Shown here in pieces: positions 51,399-61,366 of a stretch of DNA of 64,000 nucleotides. Position numbers and translations under genes: made by a program. Numbering within the stretch: the first letter of the stretch is position 1; each line of letters begins with the position of its first letter. This DNA is from CALJFL01 sp039964455 (GTDB taxonomy: Bacteria; Pseudomonadota; Gammaproteobacteria; Pseudomonadales; Halieaceae). The DNA lies in contig JBDVXK010000016.1 in NCBI GenBank assembly GCA_039964455.1, positions 62,001 to 126,000 of the forward strand. Direction: 5' to 3'. The notes under the pieces are model-generated. The model ran no database searches, was not told where the DNA came from, and was given only the letters and a program-made list of their open reading frames with translations.

Positions 51399-52178
51399 AT
51401 GGTAGTTAGCGAAAGTAGCAGTCGGCAGAGGCTGTATCGACAGATCGTAGAGAAGATCCTGCAAGCCATAGAGTCTGGTGAGTTTCCCGCGGGAACCCGT
51501 CTGCCGGCTGAACGTGAGCTGGCCGAAAATTACGGTGTAAGCCGACCCACTGTGCGCGAGGCAGTTATAGCGCTGGAGGCCATGGGCCGGGTTGCCGTTA
51601 AAACGGGTTCCGGTGTTTACGTGCTCGAGGGCAAGGGAGTGGCAGCCGTGGGCGGAAGTGTCAGCCCCTTTGAACTACTCGAAACTCGGGTAATGGTAGA
51701 GGGTGAGGCAGCAGCGCTTGCCGCATCAATGATTACAGACACGCAGATAGTAGAATTAAAGGCAGCGCTGGACGAAATGGCCAGGGAGAATGACGAGGGG
51801 CAGCCTGATTCCGACCTGGCGGATCGTAATTTTCACGCCGTGATCGCCGCCGCCACTAACAACAGACTCCTTACCGCCATGATAGAAAACCTGTGGGACG
51901 TCCAGGAGGGACTGCACCACATCCGTGCCGCGCATAACACGGTGTGTAAGGCAGATCCTGATGCCCGTTTGGAGGAACATGCGGCCATATATGAAGCGCT
52001 AGCAGCTCGTGACCCCCAGGCCGCAAGGGTAGCAATGCGTAATCACTTTGGCCGCGGTATCAATGCCCTGCACCAGAAGACCGAAGAGGACGCAGTGGAG
52101 GCAGTTCAGCGTGAACTGTCCAGAACTCGGGAGCGGTTCTCGCTAAGCCGGCTCAACCAGACCACCTATCCTGGCTGA
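51399..52178 (+). CDS. GntR family (FadR/UxuR type) regulator, probable alginate regulator
   Basis: A 259-residue protein. Residues 10-75 are the winged helix of GntR proteins (SGEFPAGTRLPAERELAENYGVSRPTVREAVIALEAMG). The C-terminal FCD domain has the metal-binding His/Asp residues of the family (FHAVIAAATNN, EEHAAIYEALAARD). UxuR, ExuR and similar regulators of uronate use belong here. It lies directly upstream of the alginate genes in the same direction, and an AAATTG-N7-CAATTT palindrome (UxuR/ExuR-like) stands before the next gene, so control of the alginate locus by a uronate intermediate is likely. Confidence 0.88.
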   Translation: MVVSESSSRQRLYRQIVEKILQAIESGEFPAGTRLPAERELAENYGVSRPTVREAVIALEAMGRVAVKTGSGVYVLEGKGVAAVGGSVSPFELLETRVMVEGEAAALAASMITDTQIVELKAALDEMARENDEGQPDSDLADRNFHAVIAAATNNRLLTAMIENLWDVQEGLHHIRAAHNTVCKADPDARLEEHAAIYEALAARDPQAARVAMRNHFGRGINALHQKTEEDAVEAVQRELSRTRERFSLSRLNQTTYPG

Positions 52179-52547
52179 CAGCGGGCTAACCCGGCCTTCG
52201 CCCGGCGGCAGGTGGTTTTGCCTTGCGACACCTTCAGCTCATTTTGAGTGTAATAACCAATCTGCTTGAACAAGTTGTCAGTACAACTTGTCACCCTCTA
52301 AGGGTAATTCTGGCTCATTGCAGATGCCAATTCGTGTCAGAGAGCCGCCCCCGTTATTTTGCCAAACGTATTGTTTTCGATAATTACTAATAAAAACAAT
52401 CAGTTAAAGTATTTTAGGCAAGACCTATAACCTCAAGCCCTGTTGTAAGACCAAATTGGTCATATCAATTTTGTTGACGTATCGATAATAATTGGATAGT
52501 TTGTGCGACATCGCATCACCACATAATTCTAAATGGAGAAGATACTC
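52179..52547 (+). promoter_or_regulatory. Upstream region of the alginate TonB receptor gene with two palindromes
   Basis: Two inverted repeats stand out. At 52270-52291, ACAAGTTGT and ACAACTTGT flank CAGT (perfect 9-base arms). At 52453-52471, AAATTG-N7-CAATTT resembles the E. coli UxuR/ExuR operator and overlaps a perfect GACCAAATTGGTC (52449-52461). A possible promoter follows: TTGACG at 52474, 17 bases, TAGTTT at 52497. The operator then lies just upstream of the -35 box. The region has no coding potential. Confidence 0.55.
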
Positions 52548-55508
52548 ATGCGAGTTACGCGTAACGCAAAGTCTTACACCAACATCCTGACGGCCCCCTT
52601 TCGCCTCTCACTTGCAGCGGCTCTGGTGTCCACCTTTTCAGCCTCGATACAAGCGCAAGAAGAACCAGTGCTTGAGGAGGTCGTTGTCACAGGTATCCGG
52701 GCATCTCTGCAAAGTGCTGTTAATTTAAAGCGCGACTCGGATAACCTCGTGGAAGTCATTATGGCTGAGGATATCGGTAAGTTGCCGGATCAAAACCTGG
52801 CAGAGGTACTGGAGAATATAACTGGCGTCCAGATCACGCGTACAGCGGGGGTGGGTACTGGTGTTCAAATTCGAGGTACTAACGCAAACCGCGTAGAAAT
52901 TAACGGTGTATCGACCCTGGGCTCTGGCGCAGGTCGTAGCGGCATCGATTTTGAGGACGTGAATGCGTCCATCATTGCTGGTGTTGAAGTGATCAAAGCT
53001 TCTGAAGCAAAAACTGTTGAGGGTTCTGTGGGCGGTACCATTAACCTTTTAACCATTCGCCCTCTTCAGCTTACGGATACTCTGGTGTCTGCGCGCTTAC
53101 AATACGAAGAGAGCAGCCTTAGCGAAGAGAGCGCAAAGCCAAGATTTTCCGGTGCATACGGTGATACCTGGGATACTGGCCTGGGTGCTATAGGCTTTGT
53201 GATCAGCGGCAGCTACACCGAGTCAGCAGCGGTATCATTCCGCCCTCGTGCCGACCGGGATACCCTGTCTTCAGTTGACGGTGGTCCCCAAGACTTTTTG
53301 GGTATTCAGTTCTTACTCCAGGAGCAGGAGGCTGACCTCTATGAAACCACGAACATCGCATCAACCCTGGAGTGGGCTCCCAATGAAAACCTGGAGTTCT
53401 TTCTTGATGTCAATATCATTGAGCAGGAACGAGACCGTGAGCAGTATAGGGTTCAGGCATCAGGCGTAAGCTCAGTAAGAAATATTCAGGCGCCTACTGA
53501 CTTTGAAACTGTCAATTTCAATATTAGCGATCTGAATCGCAACTATCAGGCGGCGTTAAGGGGCACAATTGAGCCCGATCTGGCGAATGACGATGATGAT
53601 CCAAATTTACGATTCACCAGTGAGACGGACTCACGTGCCACAGATAGTGAAGTCATTAGGTTTGGTGGTAAGTGGCGTAATGACAAGTGGTCTTTATCTG
53701 CAGAGTTAGCATCAAGCAAGGCGGATACGGAAACCCCTGAACTTGATACAACGTTGAACTTTATCAACCCCAATTGTCCTTTGGATGGGACTAGCAATGA
53801 TAACTGTGTGCCTTATGTCTATGATTTGAGCGGTGAAGAATTAGCATTCGGTATCAATTTTGATTCCCCGTTTGCCCCTGCAGTTGCTGACTTAACCAAT
53901 CCTGCCAATATCGTTTTGGATCAAGTAGATTATAACAATGATCAACAGAACAACTCTGAAGACGCTTTCCGCTTTGACGTTTCTTATATGGTTGATAATT
54001 GGGGTATAACCTCTGTCGATGTGGGTTATCGTTTTAACGATACCGAGATTGAATTTGACGCTATCGGGGATCGAATTGGCGGCTTCAGTCGTATGGAAGA
54101 CAGCCCTAGTGGCCTATTGTTCGAAGAGCTTCTTGTAAGAGGCCCCACCAATTATGATGATGCAGACGGCAGGGATTTGTTTGTTAAGAATTTCCTCATA
54201 GTTGACCCGGACAGGGCCAATAAGAATCCATTGGGTACCTTGAGGATTCTGGAAGACGCTCTTGCAGAGCACCGGTTAGACAACCCTGACGCGACTGGCG
54301 ATCTTGTTGCGAATATTGAGTCTGATCAGAACCAGTACTATAAAATTGAAGAAGAAACCAACGCTCTGTATGCGCAGCTAAATTTCGCGTCCGGTATGTT
54401 CCGCGGTAACGTTGGTGTACGTTATGTGCAGACCGATGTTGACTCTACAGCGTATGGCCCTTCTGACGGGAATGGCGATAGATCACTGGCGACACAGTCT
54501 GGTGATTATTCCTTCCTGCTGCCACGTTTAAACCTGGTAATGTCCCCGACGGAAGAAGAGAACCTGCTGTTTCGTTTAGGCTTTGGCAAAGATATCAGGC
54601 GTCCTGATTATGATCTGCTAAATACTGGATTTGAATATGATCCCAGTGAAAATGAAGTAGTTGCATTTGGTAATCCTGGCTTGAGTCCTGAAGAAGTTGT
54701 GTCATGGGACATATCGGCAGAATATTATTTTGCAGATGCCTCAGTAGTGAGCATCGGTTACTTCCATAAAGAGCGCACAGATATATTCGGTACGTTCCTT
54801 GAGGGTGCAGCGCTGATTCCCTCAGACAATGTAAGCGGTTTTGTTCGCGAGACAGACCCGGCATGCCCAGGCGGCGGTACCTACAACCCGGAAGTCGTGC
54901 CTAATGTTCTGGGTGACCCAGATACTAGAGGGATGTGTGTAGACTTCACCATACCTGGAAATGATTCTGCAACCACCACCCAGCAAGGTATAGAGATCTC
55001 TTTCCAGGGTGACCTTTCAGGATATGAAGATCAGCTTGGTTGGGCATCCGGTTTTGGTGTAATCGCTAACTACACATCGCAAGATTTCAGTGGTGGTGCA
55101 GCCGAAGATTGTACTACTGGCCGAGGGCTCACGGCCCTTGGCGAAGTATGTGCTGCCCGAGGTCTGCTTGACTTCTCTGAGGATGCCTACAACTTCACGC
55201 TGTATTATGAAAAGTATAATCTCACAGCGAGGATGCGTTATACATGGCGCGATGAGTTCCGTACAGATGACTTCGCAGGTGGTGCTAGCCTCAACAGTAC
55301 ATTCAGTTTCCCTGTTTTGACTGAAGAAAGGGGCCAGCTTAATGCCGCAGTAGGTTATGCAATAGGCGAGAACTTCAACATCGGTCTTGAGGTTACCAAC
55401 TTGACAGAAGAGACCATTACACAAAGGTGTGTGAGCGAAGACGGGCCCGTATGTTTTGTGGGAAATCCCGATCGTAGAATTACCCTTGGTGTTAGCTACC
55501 GTATGTAA
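52548..55508 (+). CDS. TonB-dependent receptor, probable alginate oligosaccharide uptake
   Basis: 986 residues from the ATG at 52548, placed 8 bases after GGAGA; an ATG at 52533 overlaps the ribosome site and is rejected. Signal peptide ends SIQAQ, TonB-box-like EEVVVTGIRASL follows, then the plug with NLKRDSDNLVEVIMAEDIGK and LPDQNLAEVLENITGV. This start of the plug marks the large carbohydrate-type receptors of Caulobacter and Xanthomonas. The barrel ends VSYRM. Position before the PL6 lyase supports import of alginate oligomers. Confidence 0.92.
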   Translation: MRVTRNAKSYTNILTAPFRLSLAAALVSTFSASIQAQEEPVLEEVVVTGIRASLQSAVNLKRDSDNLVEVIMAEDIGKLPDQNLAEVLENITGVQITRTAGVGTGVQIRGTNANRVEINGVSTLGSGAGRSGIDFEDVNASIIAGVEVIKASEAKTVEGSVGGTINLLTIRPLQLTDTLVSARLQYEESSLSEESAKPRFSGAYGDTWDTGLGAIGFVISGSYTESAAVSFRPRADRDTLSSVDGGPQDFLGIQFLLQEQEADLYETTNIASTLEWAPNENLEFFLDVNIIEQERDREQYRVQASGVSSVRNIQAPTDFETVNFNISDLNRNYQAALRGTIEPDLANDDDDPNLRFTSETDSRATDSEVIRFGGKWRNDKWSLSAELASSKADTETPELDTTLNFINPNCPLDGTSNDNCVPYVYDLSGEELAFGINFDSPFAPAVADLTNPANIVLDQVDYNNDQQNNSEDAFRFDVSYMVDNWGITSVDVGYRFNDTEIEFDAIGDRIGGFSRMEDSPSGLLFEELLVRGPTNYDDADGRDLFVKNFLIVDPDRANKNPLGTLRILEDALAEHRLDNPDATGDLVANIESDQNQYYKIEEETNALYAQLNFASGMFRGNVGVRYVQTDVDSTAYGPSDGNGDRSLATQSGDYSFLLPRLNLVMSPTEEENLLFRLGFGKDIRRPDYDLLNTGFEYDPSENEVVAFGNPGLSPEEVVSWDISAEYYFADASVVSIGYFHKERTDIFGTFLEGAALIPSDNVSGFVRETDPACPGGGTYNPEVVPNVLGDPDTRGMCVDFTIPGNDSATTTQQGIEISFQGDLSGYEDQLGWASGFGVIANYTSQDFSGGAAEDCTTGRGLTALGEVCAARGLLDFSEDAYNFTLYYEKYNLTARMRYTWRDEFRTDDFAGGASLNSTFSFPVLTEERGQLNAAVGYAIGENFNIGLEVTNLTEETITQRCVSEDGPVCFVGNPDRRITLGVSYRM

Positions 55509-55532
55509 GTAGGAGCGAAAACCTTGAGCCCC

Positions 55533-55557
55533 TGACTGCCACCCCTGGTGGCAGTCA
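55533..55557 (+). terminator. Terminator after the alginate TonB receptor gene
   Basis: A perfect 11-bp stem, TGACTGCCACC and GGTGGCAGTCA, with a 3-base loop (CCT) lies 24 bases past the receptor stop and is followed by the pyrimidine-rich CGTTCTCTTTC. It should attenuate transcription between receptor and lyase, so the lyase operon may have its own promoter in the 85 bases that follow. Confidence 0.75.
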
Positions 55558-55643
55558 CGTTCTCTTTCAAACGCCCGATGTAGTAAATTTTCCTGGGTAT
55601 GAAAGCGAAGTATTAGGAACCACGAGCGGCCTGAGGGGTTAGC

Positions 55644-57917
55644 GTGAAGACAGTTGTTAGAAAAACATGTTCGGAAGCCCGTAACTACCTAACGTTGGCA
55701 TTACTGCTTGTAAGTTGCTCAGTCAGTGCTGTTGAGTATCGAGTAGGTAGCCAGGAGGAGTATCGCCAGCTTGAGGGGAAGTTGGTACCCGGGGATGTTG
55801 TTGTGCTGGCCAATGGTGAGTGGAACGACTTCGAACTCGCTTTCACAGGCAAGGGCACCGAAGCTCAGCCCATTACCCTGACGGCCCAAGACAAAGGTAA
55901 AGTTTTCCTGACCGGACAGTCCAACCTGCAATTGGCCGGTGACTATCTGGTGGTTTCCGGCCTGGTATTCAAAGACGGCTACACACCCACAGATTCTGTG
56001 ATTTCTTTTAGAACTGGTGACGGCAAGCTGGCCAACCACTCTCGGGTGACCGAAGTGGTTATAGACGATTTCAGTAACCCCGAACGTTTTGAGACCGACC
56101 ACTGGGTGTCAATCTACGGTAAGCGTAACCGTTTCGACAGAAACCACCTTGAGGGCAAGGGCAACAAAGGTGTGTTGCTCGCGGTGCGCCTGAACACTGA
56201 AGCAAGCCAGGAAAACCACCACCTTATAGATCACAATTACTTTGGCCCGCGCTCTGTGCTGGGCTCTAATGGCGGCGAAACGCTGCGCATTGGCACCAGC
56301 CACCACTCGCTGAGCAACTCCTTTACCCGGGTAGAGAATAATTATTTCGATCGCTGTGATGGCGAAGTGGAAATAGTCTCGGTGAAATCTGGCAGTAACG
56401 TGCTGAGCGGCAATGTGTTTTACGAGTCCCGTGGCACGCTCACGCTGCGGCATGGCAACGACAATCTGGTAGAGGGCAACGTGTTCCTTGGCAATGGCGT
56501 TGATCACACTGGTGGTATTAGGGTTATTAACGAGCGTCAGACCATTCGCAATAATTACCTGGAGGGGTTAACCGGTTACCGTTTCGGCGGCGGCCTGGTG
56601 GTGATGAACGGTGTTCCCAACTCGCCGATTAATCGCTATCACCAGGTTAATGGCGCGCGAATAGAGAACAATAGCCTGATCAACGTAGAACATATCCAAC
56701 TGGCCGCAGGCGCCGATGCTGAGCGCAGTGCTGCCCCCATCAACAGTTCATTCAGCAACAACCTCATCTACAGCGAAGACCACCGCGATACTTTTACCCT
56801 GTATGACGATGTGAGTGGCATCACCTTCTCCGACAACGTACGCAGCAATGTTGAAAAGCCTCAGTTGTCAAAGGGCTTCGAGAATCTGGACGCAGGTATG
56901 GCAAGGGCGAGCAACGGTTTGTTGTATCCGGAATCGTCGGAACTGGCGAATGTTGGTGTGGCCGCAGGCCTTGTTGTACTGGCAAAAGAACAGACCGGCA
57001 CCAGCTGGTATCCAAAGCCCGACGCACGGGTTCGGTTCCGCACCGGTAAGACACTGAAGGTGAAACCCGGCAGTGGTGCTCTGGAGAGTGTGGTAGCGGG
57101 AGCCGCGCCCGGCGACGTGATTCAACTGGCTCCGGGTAATTACCAGATTGGCAAGGTGCTGATGATCGACAAGCCGCTGACTTTCAGTGGTGAGGGCAAA
57201 GCGAGTGTGACCTTTGATCGAACCGCCTTGTTCGAGATTGCCGACGGCGGAAGTCTTGAATTGCTGGGTTTGACGATATCCGGCGCGAGTGCCCCCGACA
57301 ATGTGGGCAACGCCGTGATTCGCAGCAGTCGTTACTCGATGCTGGAGAACTACGAGGTGCGAATTGAGAATGTCGACTTTGTGGATCTCGATATCAATCG
57401 CCATTTCAATATTATTCACGTGGCCAAGAGCACTATGTCTGACAGCATCTATATCGCGGATTCGTCTTTCGAGGATGTGAGTGGCGCAATTCTAAACCTG
57501 GACCAGGAGTTCGATGACTACGGTATTTACAATGCCGAGTACATTGAGATCAAAAACTCCCGTTTCACCAATATTCAGGGCGCTCTGGCTGAGGTTTATC
57601 GTGGTGGCACAGACGAAAGTACGTTCGGCCCCCACTTTCTGCTGACGGATTCCCGGTTAAACAACGTGGGTAAGGGCAGCAAGAACAAGTCAGCTGCTTC
57701 GATCTACCTGCATGGCGTTCAGGTAACCGCGATACAGAACAACCACTTTAGCGACAGTGCGCCGATTAAACTTTTCCACACCGTAGGTGAGCCGGTGAGC
57801 AAGGTGGTTGGCAACACCTTTAGCGCAACCACCGGGCCCGAGGTGCTGGAGTTGAACAGCGACAAAGACAATACGGCGATTATCAAAAACAACGTTTTCG
57901 AAGAGCCTGAGGGCTGA
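55644..57917 (+). CDS. Polysaccharide lyase family 6 (alginate lyase)
   Basis: A 757-residue secreted enzyme starting at a GTG six bases after GAGGGG. Signal peptide ends SCSVSAV. The first 460 residues form the PL6 right-handed beta-helix; the catalytic base Lys248 (VSVKSGSN) and acid Arg269 (LTLRHGN) are 21 residues apart, as in chondroitinase B (Lys250/Arg271). NGGETLRIG and NNYFDRCDGEVEIVS are family segments. A second beta-helix of about 290 residues follows, making the long two-helix PL6 type. It beta-eliminates alginate to oligomers or unsaturated monomers in the periplasm or outside. Confidence 0.93.
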   Translation: MKTVVRKTCSEARNYLTLALLLVSCSVSAVEYRVGSQEEYRQLEGKLVPGDVVVLANGEWNDFELAFTGKGTEAQPITLTAQDKGKVFLTGQSNLQLAGDYLVVSGLVFKDGYTPTDSVISFRTGDGKLANHSRVTEVVIDDFSNPERFETDHWVSIYGKRNRFDRNHLEGKGNKGVLLAVRLNTEASQENHHLIDHNYFGPRSVLGSNGGETLRIGTSHHSLSNSFTRVENNYFDRCDGEVEIVSVKSGSNVLSGNVFYESRGTLTLRHGNDNLVEGNVFLGNGVDHTGGIRVINERQTIRNNYLEGLTGYRFGGGLVVMNGVPNSPINRYHQVNGARIENNSLINVEHIQLAAGADAERSAAPINSSFSNNLIYSEDHRDTFTLYDDVSGITFSDNVRSNVEKPQLSKGFENLDAGMARASNGLLYPESSELANVGVAAGLVVLAKEQTGTSWYPKPDARVRFRTGKTLKVKPGSGALESVVAGAAPGDVIQLAPGNYQIGKVLMIDKPLTFSGEGKASVTFDRTALFEIADGGSLELLGLTISGASAPDNVGNAVIRSSRYSMLENYEVRIENVDFVDLDINRHFNIIHVAKSTMSDSIYIADSSFEDVSGAILNLDQEFDDYGIYNAEYIEIKNSRFTNIQGALAEVYRGGTDESTFGPHFLLTDSRLNNVGKGSKNKSAASIYLHGVQVTAIQNNHFSDSAPIKLFHTVGEPVSKVVGNTFSATTGPEVLELNSDKDNTAIIKNNVFEEPEG

Positions 57918-57928
57918 GGATCGGGACG

Positions 57929-58279
57929 ATGAATATGCAAACGGACGCATTTCTAATGGGGGCAGACACGCCCATCGAAACGGTAGATGAAGGCATAACC
58001 CGCCAGATGCTTGGCTTCAATGATCAGATCATGATGGTAAAGGTCTGGTTTGAAGAGGGTAGTCAGGGTTATCTGCACGACCACTTCCACTCCCAGGTTA
58101 CTTATGTAGCCGCTGGCGAGTTTGAGGTGACCGTGGGCGAAGAAACTCGAACGCTGGTTGAAGGCGACTGTTTCTTCATGGAGCCCAATGTGCCCCATGG
58201 CGCTATTTGTACGAAGGCCGGCGTTCTTATTGATGTGTTCAGTCCCAAACGGAAAGATTTCCTTGGAGGTGAGCAATAA
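57929..58279 (+). CDS. kdgF: KdgF-like cupin, unsaturated uronate linearisation
   Basis: A 116-residue single cupin domain. Metal ligands are visible in the two cupin motifs: HDHFHSQVTYVAAGEFE (three His plus Glu/Gln position) and NVPHGAI (distal His). KdgF converts 4,5-unsaturated monouronate to the linear keto acid DEH/DKI. It is 11 bases after the PL6 gene, and its TAA overlaps the ATG of the MFS gene. Confidence 0.87.
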   Translation: MNMQTDAFLMGADTPIETVDEGITRQMLGFNDQIMMVKVWFEEGSQGYLHDHFHSQVTYVAAGEFEVTVGEETRTLVEGDCFFMEPNVPHGAICTKAGVLIDVFSPKRKDFLGGEQ

Positions 58280-59580
58280 TGAAAATGAAAAATCTCCGCT
58301 GGTGGGTGATAGCCCTTATTGCCCTTGCCACGATCATCAATTACATCGACAGGCAGTCACTGAACGTACTTTGGCCGACCATTTCCGCCGAGTTATACCC
58401 TGACAAAACCGATGATGAGCGCAAGGAAATCTATGCCTTTATTTCGGTGATATTTGTATTTTCCTATGCCTTTGGCCAGGCCATATTCGGCAAGATATTC
58501 GACTGGGTCGGTACGCGAATGGGTTTTGCATTGTCGATTGGTATCTGGTCGATTGCCACTGCAGCTCACGCGCTGGCACGCGGCATCGTAACCTTCAGTA
58601 TCTTTCGGTCGATCCTGGGTATCGCAGAGGCGGGCAACTGGCCCGGCGCAGCCAAGGGAAACGCTGAATGGTTCCCAACCAAAGAGCGCGCACTCGCGCA
58701 GGGTATCTTCAATTCCGGTGCTGCTATTGGCGGCATTATTTCAATTCCCTTGATCGCTTTTCTCAGCGTTTACTTCAGCTGGAAAGCCATCTTTGTGCTT
58801 GTAGGCCTGGCCGGACTACTGTGGCTGATTCCGTGGTGGGTACTGGTAAAAGCGCCACCCAAAAATCACCCGTGGATTACCGACGAAGAGCGGGACTACA
58901 TTCTCAGTGGCCAGCAGAACACGCTGGAGGAAGACGACTCCAGCCATGGAGACGGCTACAACCCTACCACCCCTGAGCTGCTGTCACGCAAAGAGAGCTG
59001 GGGCGTCATTTTTGCCTCGGCGGCCATAGACCCTATCTGGTGGCTGTTTGTTTTCTGGATTCCCATTTACCTGTCTGAAGTTTACGGCATGGATGTGAAG
59101 ACCATCGGTATCTATGGTTGGGTGCCCTATGTCGGGGCGATGTTCGGAGCCTGGTTCGGCGGACTGTTGGCACAAAACCGACTGAAGGCGGGATGGTCGG
59201 TGGACCGTACTCGCAAGCTCGCGATTAATCTTGGGGGCTTCATCATGTTGCCGGCGCTATTGGCGATGTCTAACCCCGGTGAGCCAGTCAATGCCGTAAT
59301 TCTTATGGCCGTTATCCTTTTTGGATTCCAGACAGCCATTGGCAACGTGCAGACACTGCCCAGTGATTTCTTCGGTGGCAAGACTGTTGGCACCCTGGCC
59401 GGATTCGCCGGCATGGCGGCCAAACTTGCTGCGGCAGCGCTCACGGCACTCATTCCATGGCTGACGTCGGGAGGCAACTACACGCCGGCCTTTGTGATTG
59501 GTGCTGGTCTGGCGGTAACGGCAATGCTGAGCGTCTGGGTGCTTTGCCCCAAAATCGAGCCGCTAAAACCTGCGGGCTGA
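58279..59580 (+). CDS. MFS transporter, hexuronate (ExuT) type
   Basis: A 433-residue transporter with about 12 membrane helices. The ACS-family pattern is clear: YIDRQSLNVLWPTI at the start, GKIFDWVGTRMGF between helices 2 and 3, EAGNWPGAAKGNAEWFPTKERALAQG in the helix 4-5 region. ExuT-like members import uronates and, in alginate loci, unsaturated uronate or DEH. Its ATG overlaps the KdgF stop and GGAGG precedes it. Confidence 0.92.
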   Translation: MKMKNLRWWVIALIALATIINYIDRQSLNVLWPTISAELYPDKTDDERKEIYAFISVIFVFSYAFGQAIFGKIFDWVGTRMGFALSIGIWSIATAAHALARGIVTFSIFRSILGIAEAGNWPGAAKGNAEWFPTKERALAQGIFNSGAAIGGIISIPLIAFLSVYFSWKAIFVLVGLAGLLWLIPWWVLVKAPPKNHPWITDEERDYILSGQQNTLEEDDSSHGDGYNPTTPELLSRKESWGVIFASAAIDPIWWLFVFWIPIYLSEVYGMDVKTIGIYGWVPYVGAMFGAWFGGLLAQNRLKAGWSVDRTRKLAINLGGFIMLPALLAMSNPGEPVNAVILMAVILFGFQTAIGNVQTLPSDFFGGKTVGTLAGFAGMAAKLAAAALTALIPWLTSGGNYTPAFVIGAGLAVTAMLSVWVLCPKIEPLKPAG

Positions 59581-59640
59581 CAGAAAAATTCCTGTAATGC
59601 AGTGAATACAGATTTAGACGAAATAGAGTTGAGAACACCA

Positions 59641-60393
59641 ATGAAACACGAGAATAAAGTGGCGGTAGTAACCGGCGGCGCGAGGGACATAGGTAAAGCT
59701 GTGTCACTGAGGCTGGCGGCAGAGGGCGCTAAAGTTGTCATCAATTACCACGGTAGTCAGGACAAGGCGGAAGAGACCCTCGCAGAAATAGAAGCGGCAG
59801 GTGGACAGGCGATACTTTACAAGGGCGACATGACCTCGCCAGCGGAAGTGGATGGGCTTGTCAGTGCGACTCAGGCTGCATTTGGTTCGCAAATCGATAT
59901 CCTGGTTAACGTGGCTGGTGGCCTGGTTGCGCGCAAGACACTCGATGAAATGGATCTCGACTTTTTCAATCACGTTATACAGCTCAATTTGAATTCAACA
60001 TTCCTGGTAACCAAAGCTGTTGTGCCCTTGATGCCTGAAGGCGCGGCCATTGTTAACTTTGCATCGCAGGCCGGCCGGGATGGTGGCGGACCAGGCGCCT
60101 GTGCCTACGCGACCTCCAAAGGAGCAGTGATGACCTTTACCCGCGCCATGGCCAAGGAACTGGGCCCGAGGAATATTCGAGTCAATTCCTTGTGCTGCGG
60201 CATGATCAGTACCTTGTTCCACGACACTTTCAGTAAGCCAGAAGGTCGTCAGGCAGTGGCCGGCAACACGCCACTCGGGCGAGAGGGCTCACCTGCAGAA
60301 GTTGCAGAGACAGTCAGCTTCATGGCCTCCACAGAATCATCTTTTTTAACGGGCACCAACATCGACGTGAATGGCGGCCTGCTGTTTTCATAG
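59641..60393 (+). CDS. SDR-family oxidoreductase, probable DEH reductase
   Basis: 250 residues from the ATG at 59641; an upstream in-frame GTG lacks a ribosome site. Classical SDR: TGGARDIG nucleotide loop, NVAGG, Ser in NFASQAGRDGG, and the Tyr156-x3-Lys160 pair (YATSK). The C terminus is DVNGGLLFS. In alginate loci this enzyme type reduces DEH to 2-keto-3-deoxy-D-gluconate with NAD(P)H, and its place between transporter and kdgK supports that role. Confidence 0.9.
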   Translation: MKHENKVAVVTGGARDIGKAVSLRLAAEGAKVVINYHGSQDKAEETLAEIEAAGGQAILYKGDMTSPAEVDGLVSATQAAFGSQIDILVNVAGGLVARKTLDEMDLDFFNHVIQLNLNSTFLVTKAVVPLMPEGAAIVNFASQAGRDGGGPGACAYATSKGAVMTFTRAMAKELGPRNIRVNSLCCGMISTLFHDTFSKPEGRQAVAGNTPLGREGSPAEVAETVSFMASTESSFLTGTNIDVNGGLLFS

Positions 60394-60432
60394 GTTTCAC
60401 GGCCTACATAAGAATATTAGGGAGTAATAAAA

Positions 60433-61311
60433 ATGACTAAACCCGTTATCGGTTTCATCGGCCTGGGCCTTATGGGAGGCAATATGGTCGAGAACCTGCA
60501 GACCAGAGGCTACGCCCCGATTGTGCTGGACCTCAACCCGGATGCGGTGGCAGCGGTAGTAGCCCGCGGAGGCTCCGCAGCCAGCAGCGCTGCCGAACTG
60601 GCGGCCGCCAGCGATATTGTGATGCTCTGCCTGACCACTTCCAAGGTTGTTGAGTCGTTGGTGTATTCCGACGACGGCATTCTGGCTGGTATCAAGGAAG
60701 GCTCCATCGTTATTGATTACGGCACATCGATACCTGCGTCTACGCGCAAGATCGGTGCCGACCTTGCCAAAAAAGGCGTAGGCATGATTGATGCAGCATT
60801 GGGCCGTACTCCGGCTCACGCCAAAGACGGTTTGCTTAACATTATGGCGGCGGGCGATCCCGATACTTTCGCAAAAGCGAAGCCGCTGCTCGAGGAGCAG
60901 GGTGAGAACGTCTTCCATCTTGGCCCACTGGGTGCCGGCCATACCACCAAGCTGATTAACAATTTTATGGGTATGACCACCGTCTGCGCCATGTCTCAGG
61001 CGTTTGCCGTGGCTGACCGTGCCGGTGTTGATCGACAGCAACTGTTCGATATTATGTCGACCGGCCCGTCGAACTCACCCTTTATGCAGTTCTGTAAGAA
61101 CTACGCCGTGGACGGAGTGAGTGACCTGGGATTCTCGATCGACAATGCCAACAAAGATCTTGGGTATTTCCTGGAGATGGTTGCCGACCTTGGCACACGA
61201 GCCGAGATAGCCGAGGGTACCTCGGCGAACCTGCAGGCCGCAGTAGAGATGGGACTGGGCAGCGGTAACGTCCCGGAGATCTTTGACTATTTTCTGAAGC
61301 TGGAGAAGTAA
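60433..61311 (+). CDS. 3-hydroxyisobutyrate dehydrogenase family reductase
   Basis: A 292-residue beta-hydroxyacid dehydrogenase: GLGLMGGNM nucleotide motif near residue 9, DYGTSIPASTRKI substrate loop, and catalytic Lys173 in GHTTKLINNF. AGGGAG lies before the ATG. Relatives include tartronate semialdehyde reductase and reductases of short keto-acids. Next to the SDR and kdgK it may be a second DEH reductase or handle a side product; the two options cannot be separated here. Confidence 0.88.
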   Translation: MTKPVIGFIGLGLMGGNMVENLQTRGYAPIVLDLNPDAVAAVVARGGSAASSAAELAAASDIVMLCLTTSKVVESLVYSDDGILAGIKEGSIVIDYGTSIPASTRKIGADLAKKGVGMIDAALGRTPAHAKDGLLNIMAAGDPDTFAKAKPLLEEQGENVFHLGPLGAGHTTKLINNFMGMTTVCAMSQAFAVADRAGVDRQQLFDIMSTGPSNSPFMQFCKNYAVDGVSDLGFSIDNANKDLGYFLEMVADLGTRAEIAEGTSANLQAAVEMGLGSGNVPEIFDYFLKLEK

Positions 61312-61366
61312 GCCGGCAAATGATTGACCTTAACTCACAGCCCGTGACCAATTCCCCCGTTTAGCC

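Noticed and set aside
51181..51405. Small open frame of 74 codons upstream of the GntR-type gene
   Set aside because: It lacks a ribosome site, covers a GC-rich repeat-like stretch and the promoter region, and has no recognisable product.
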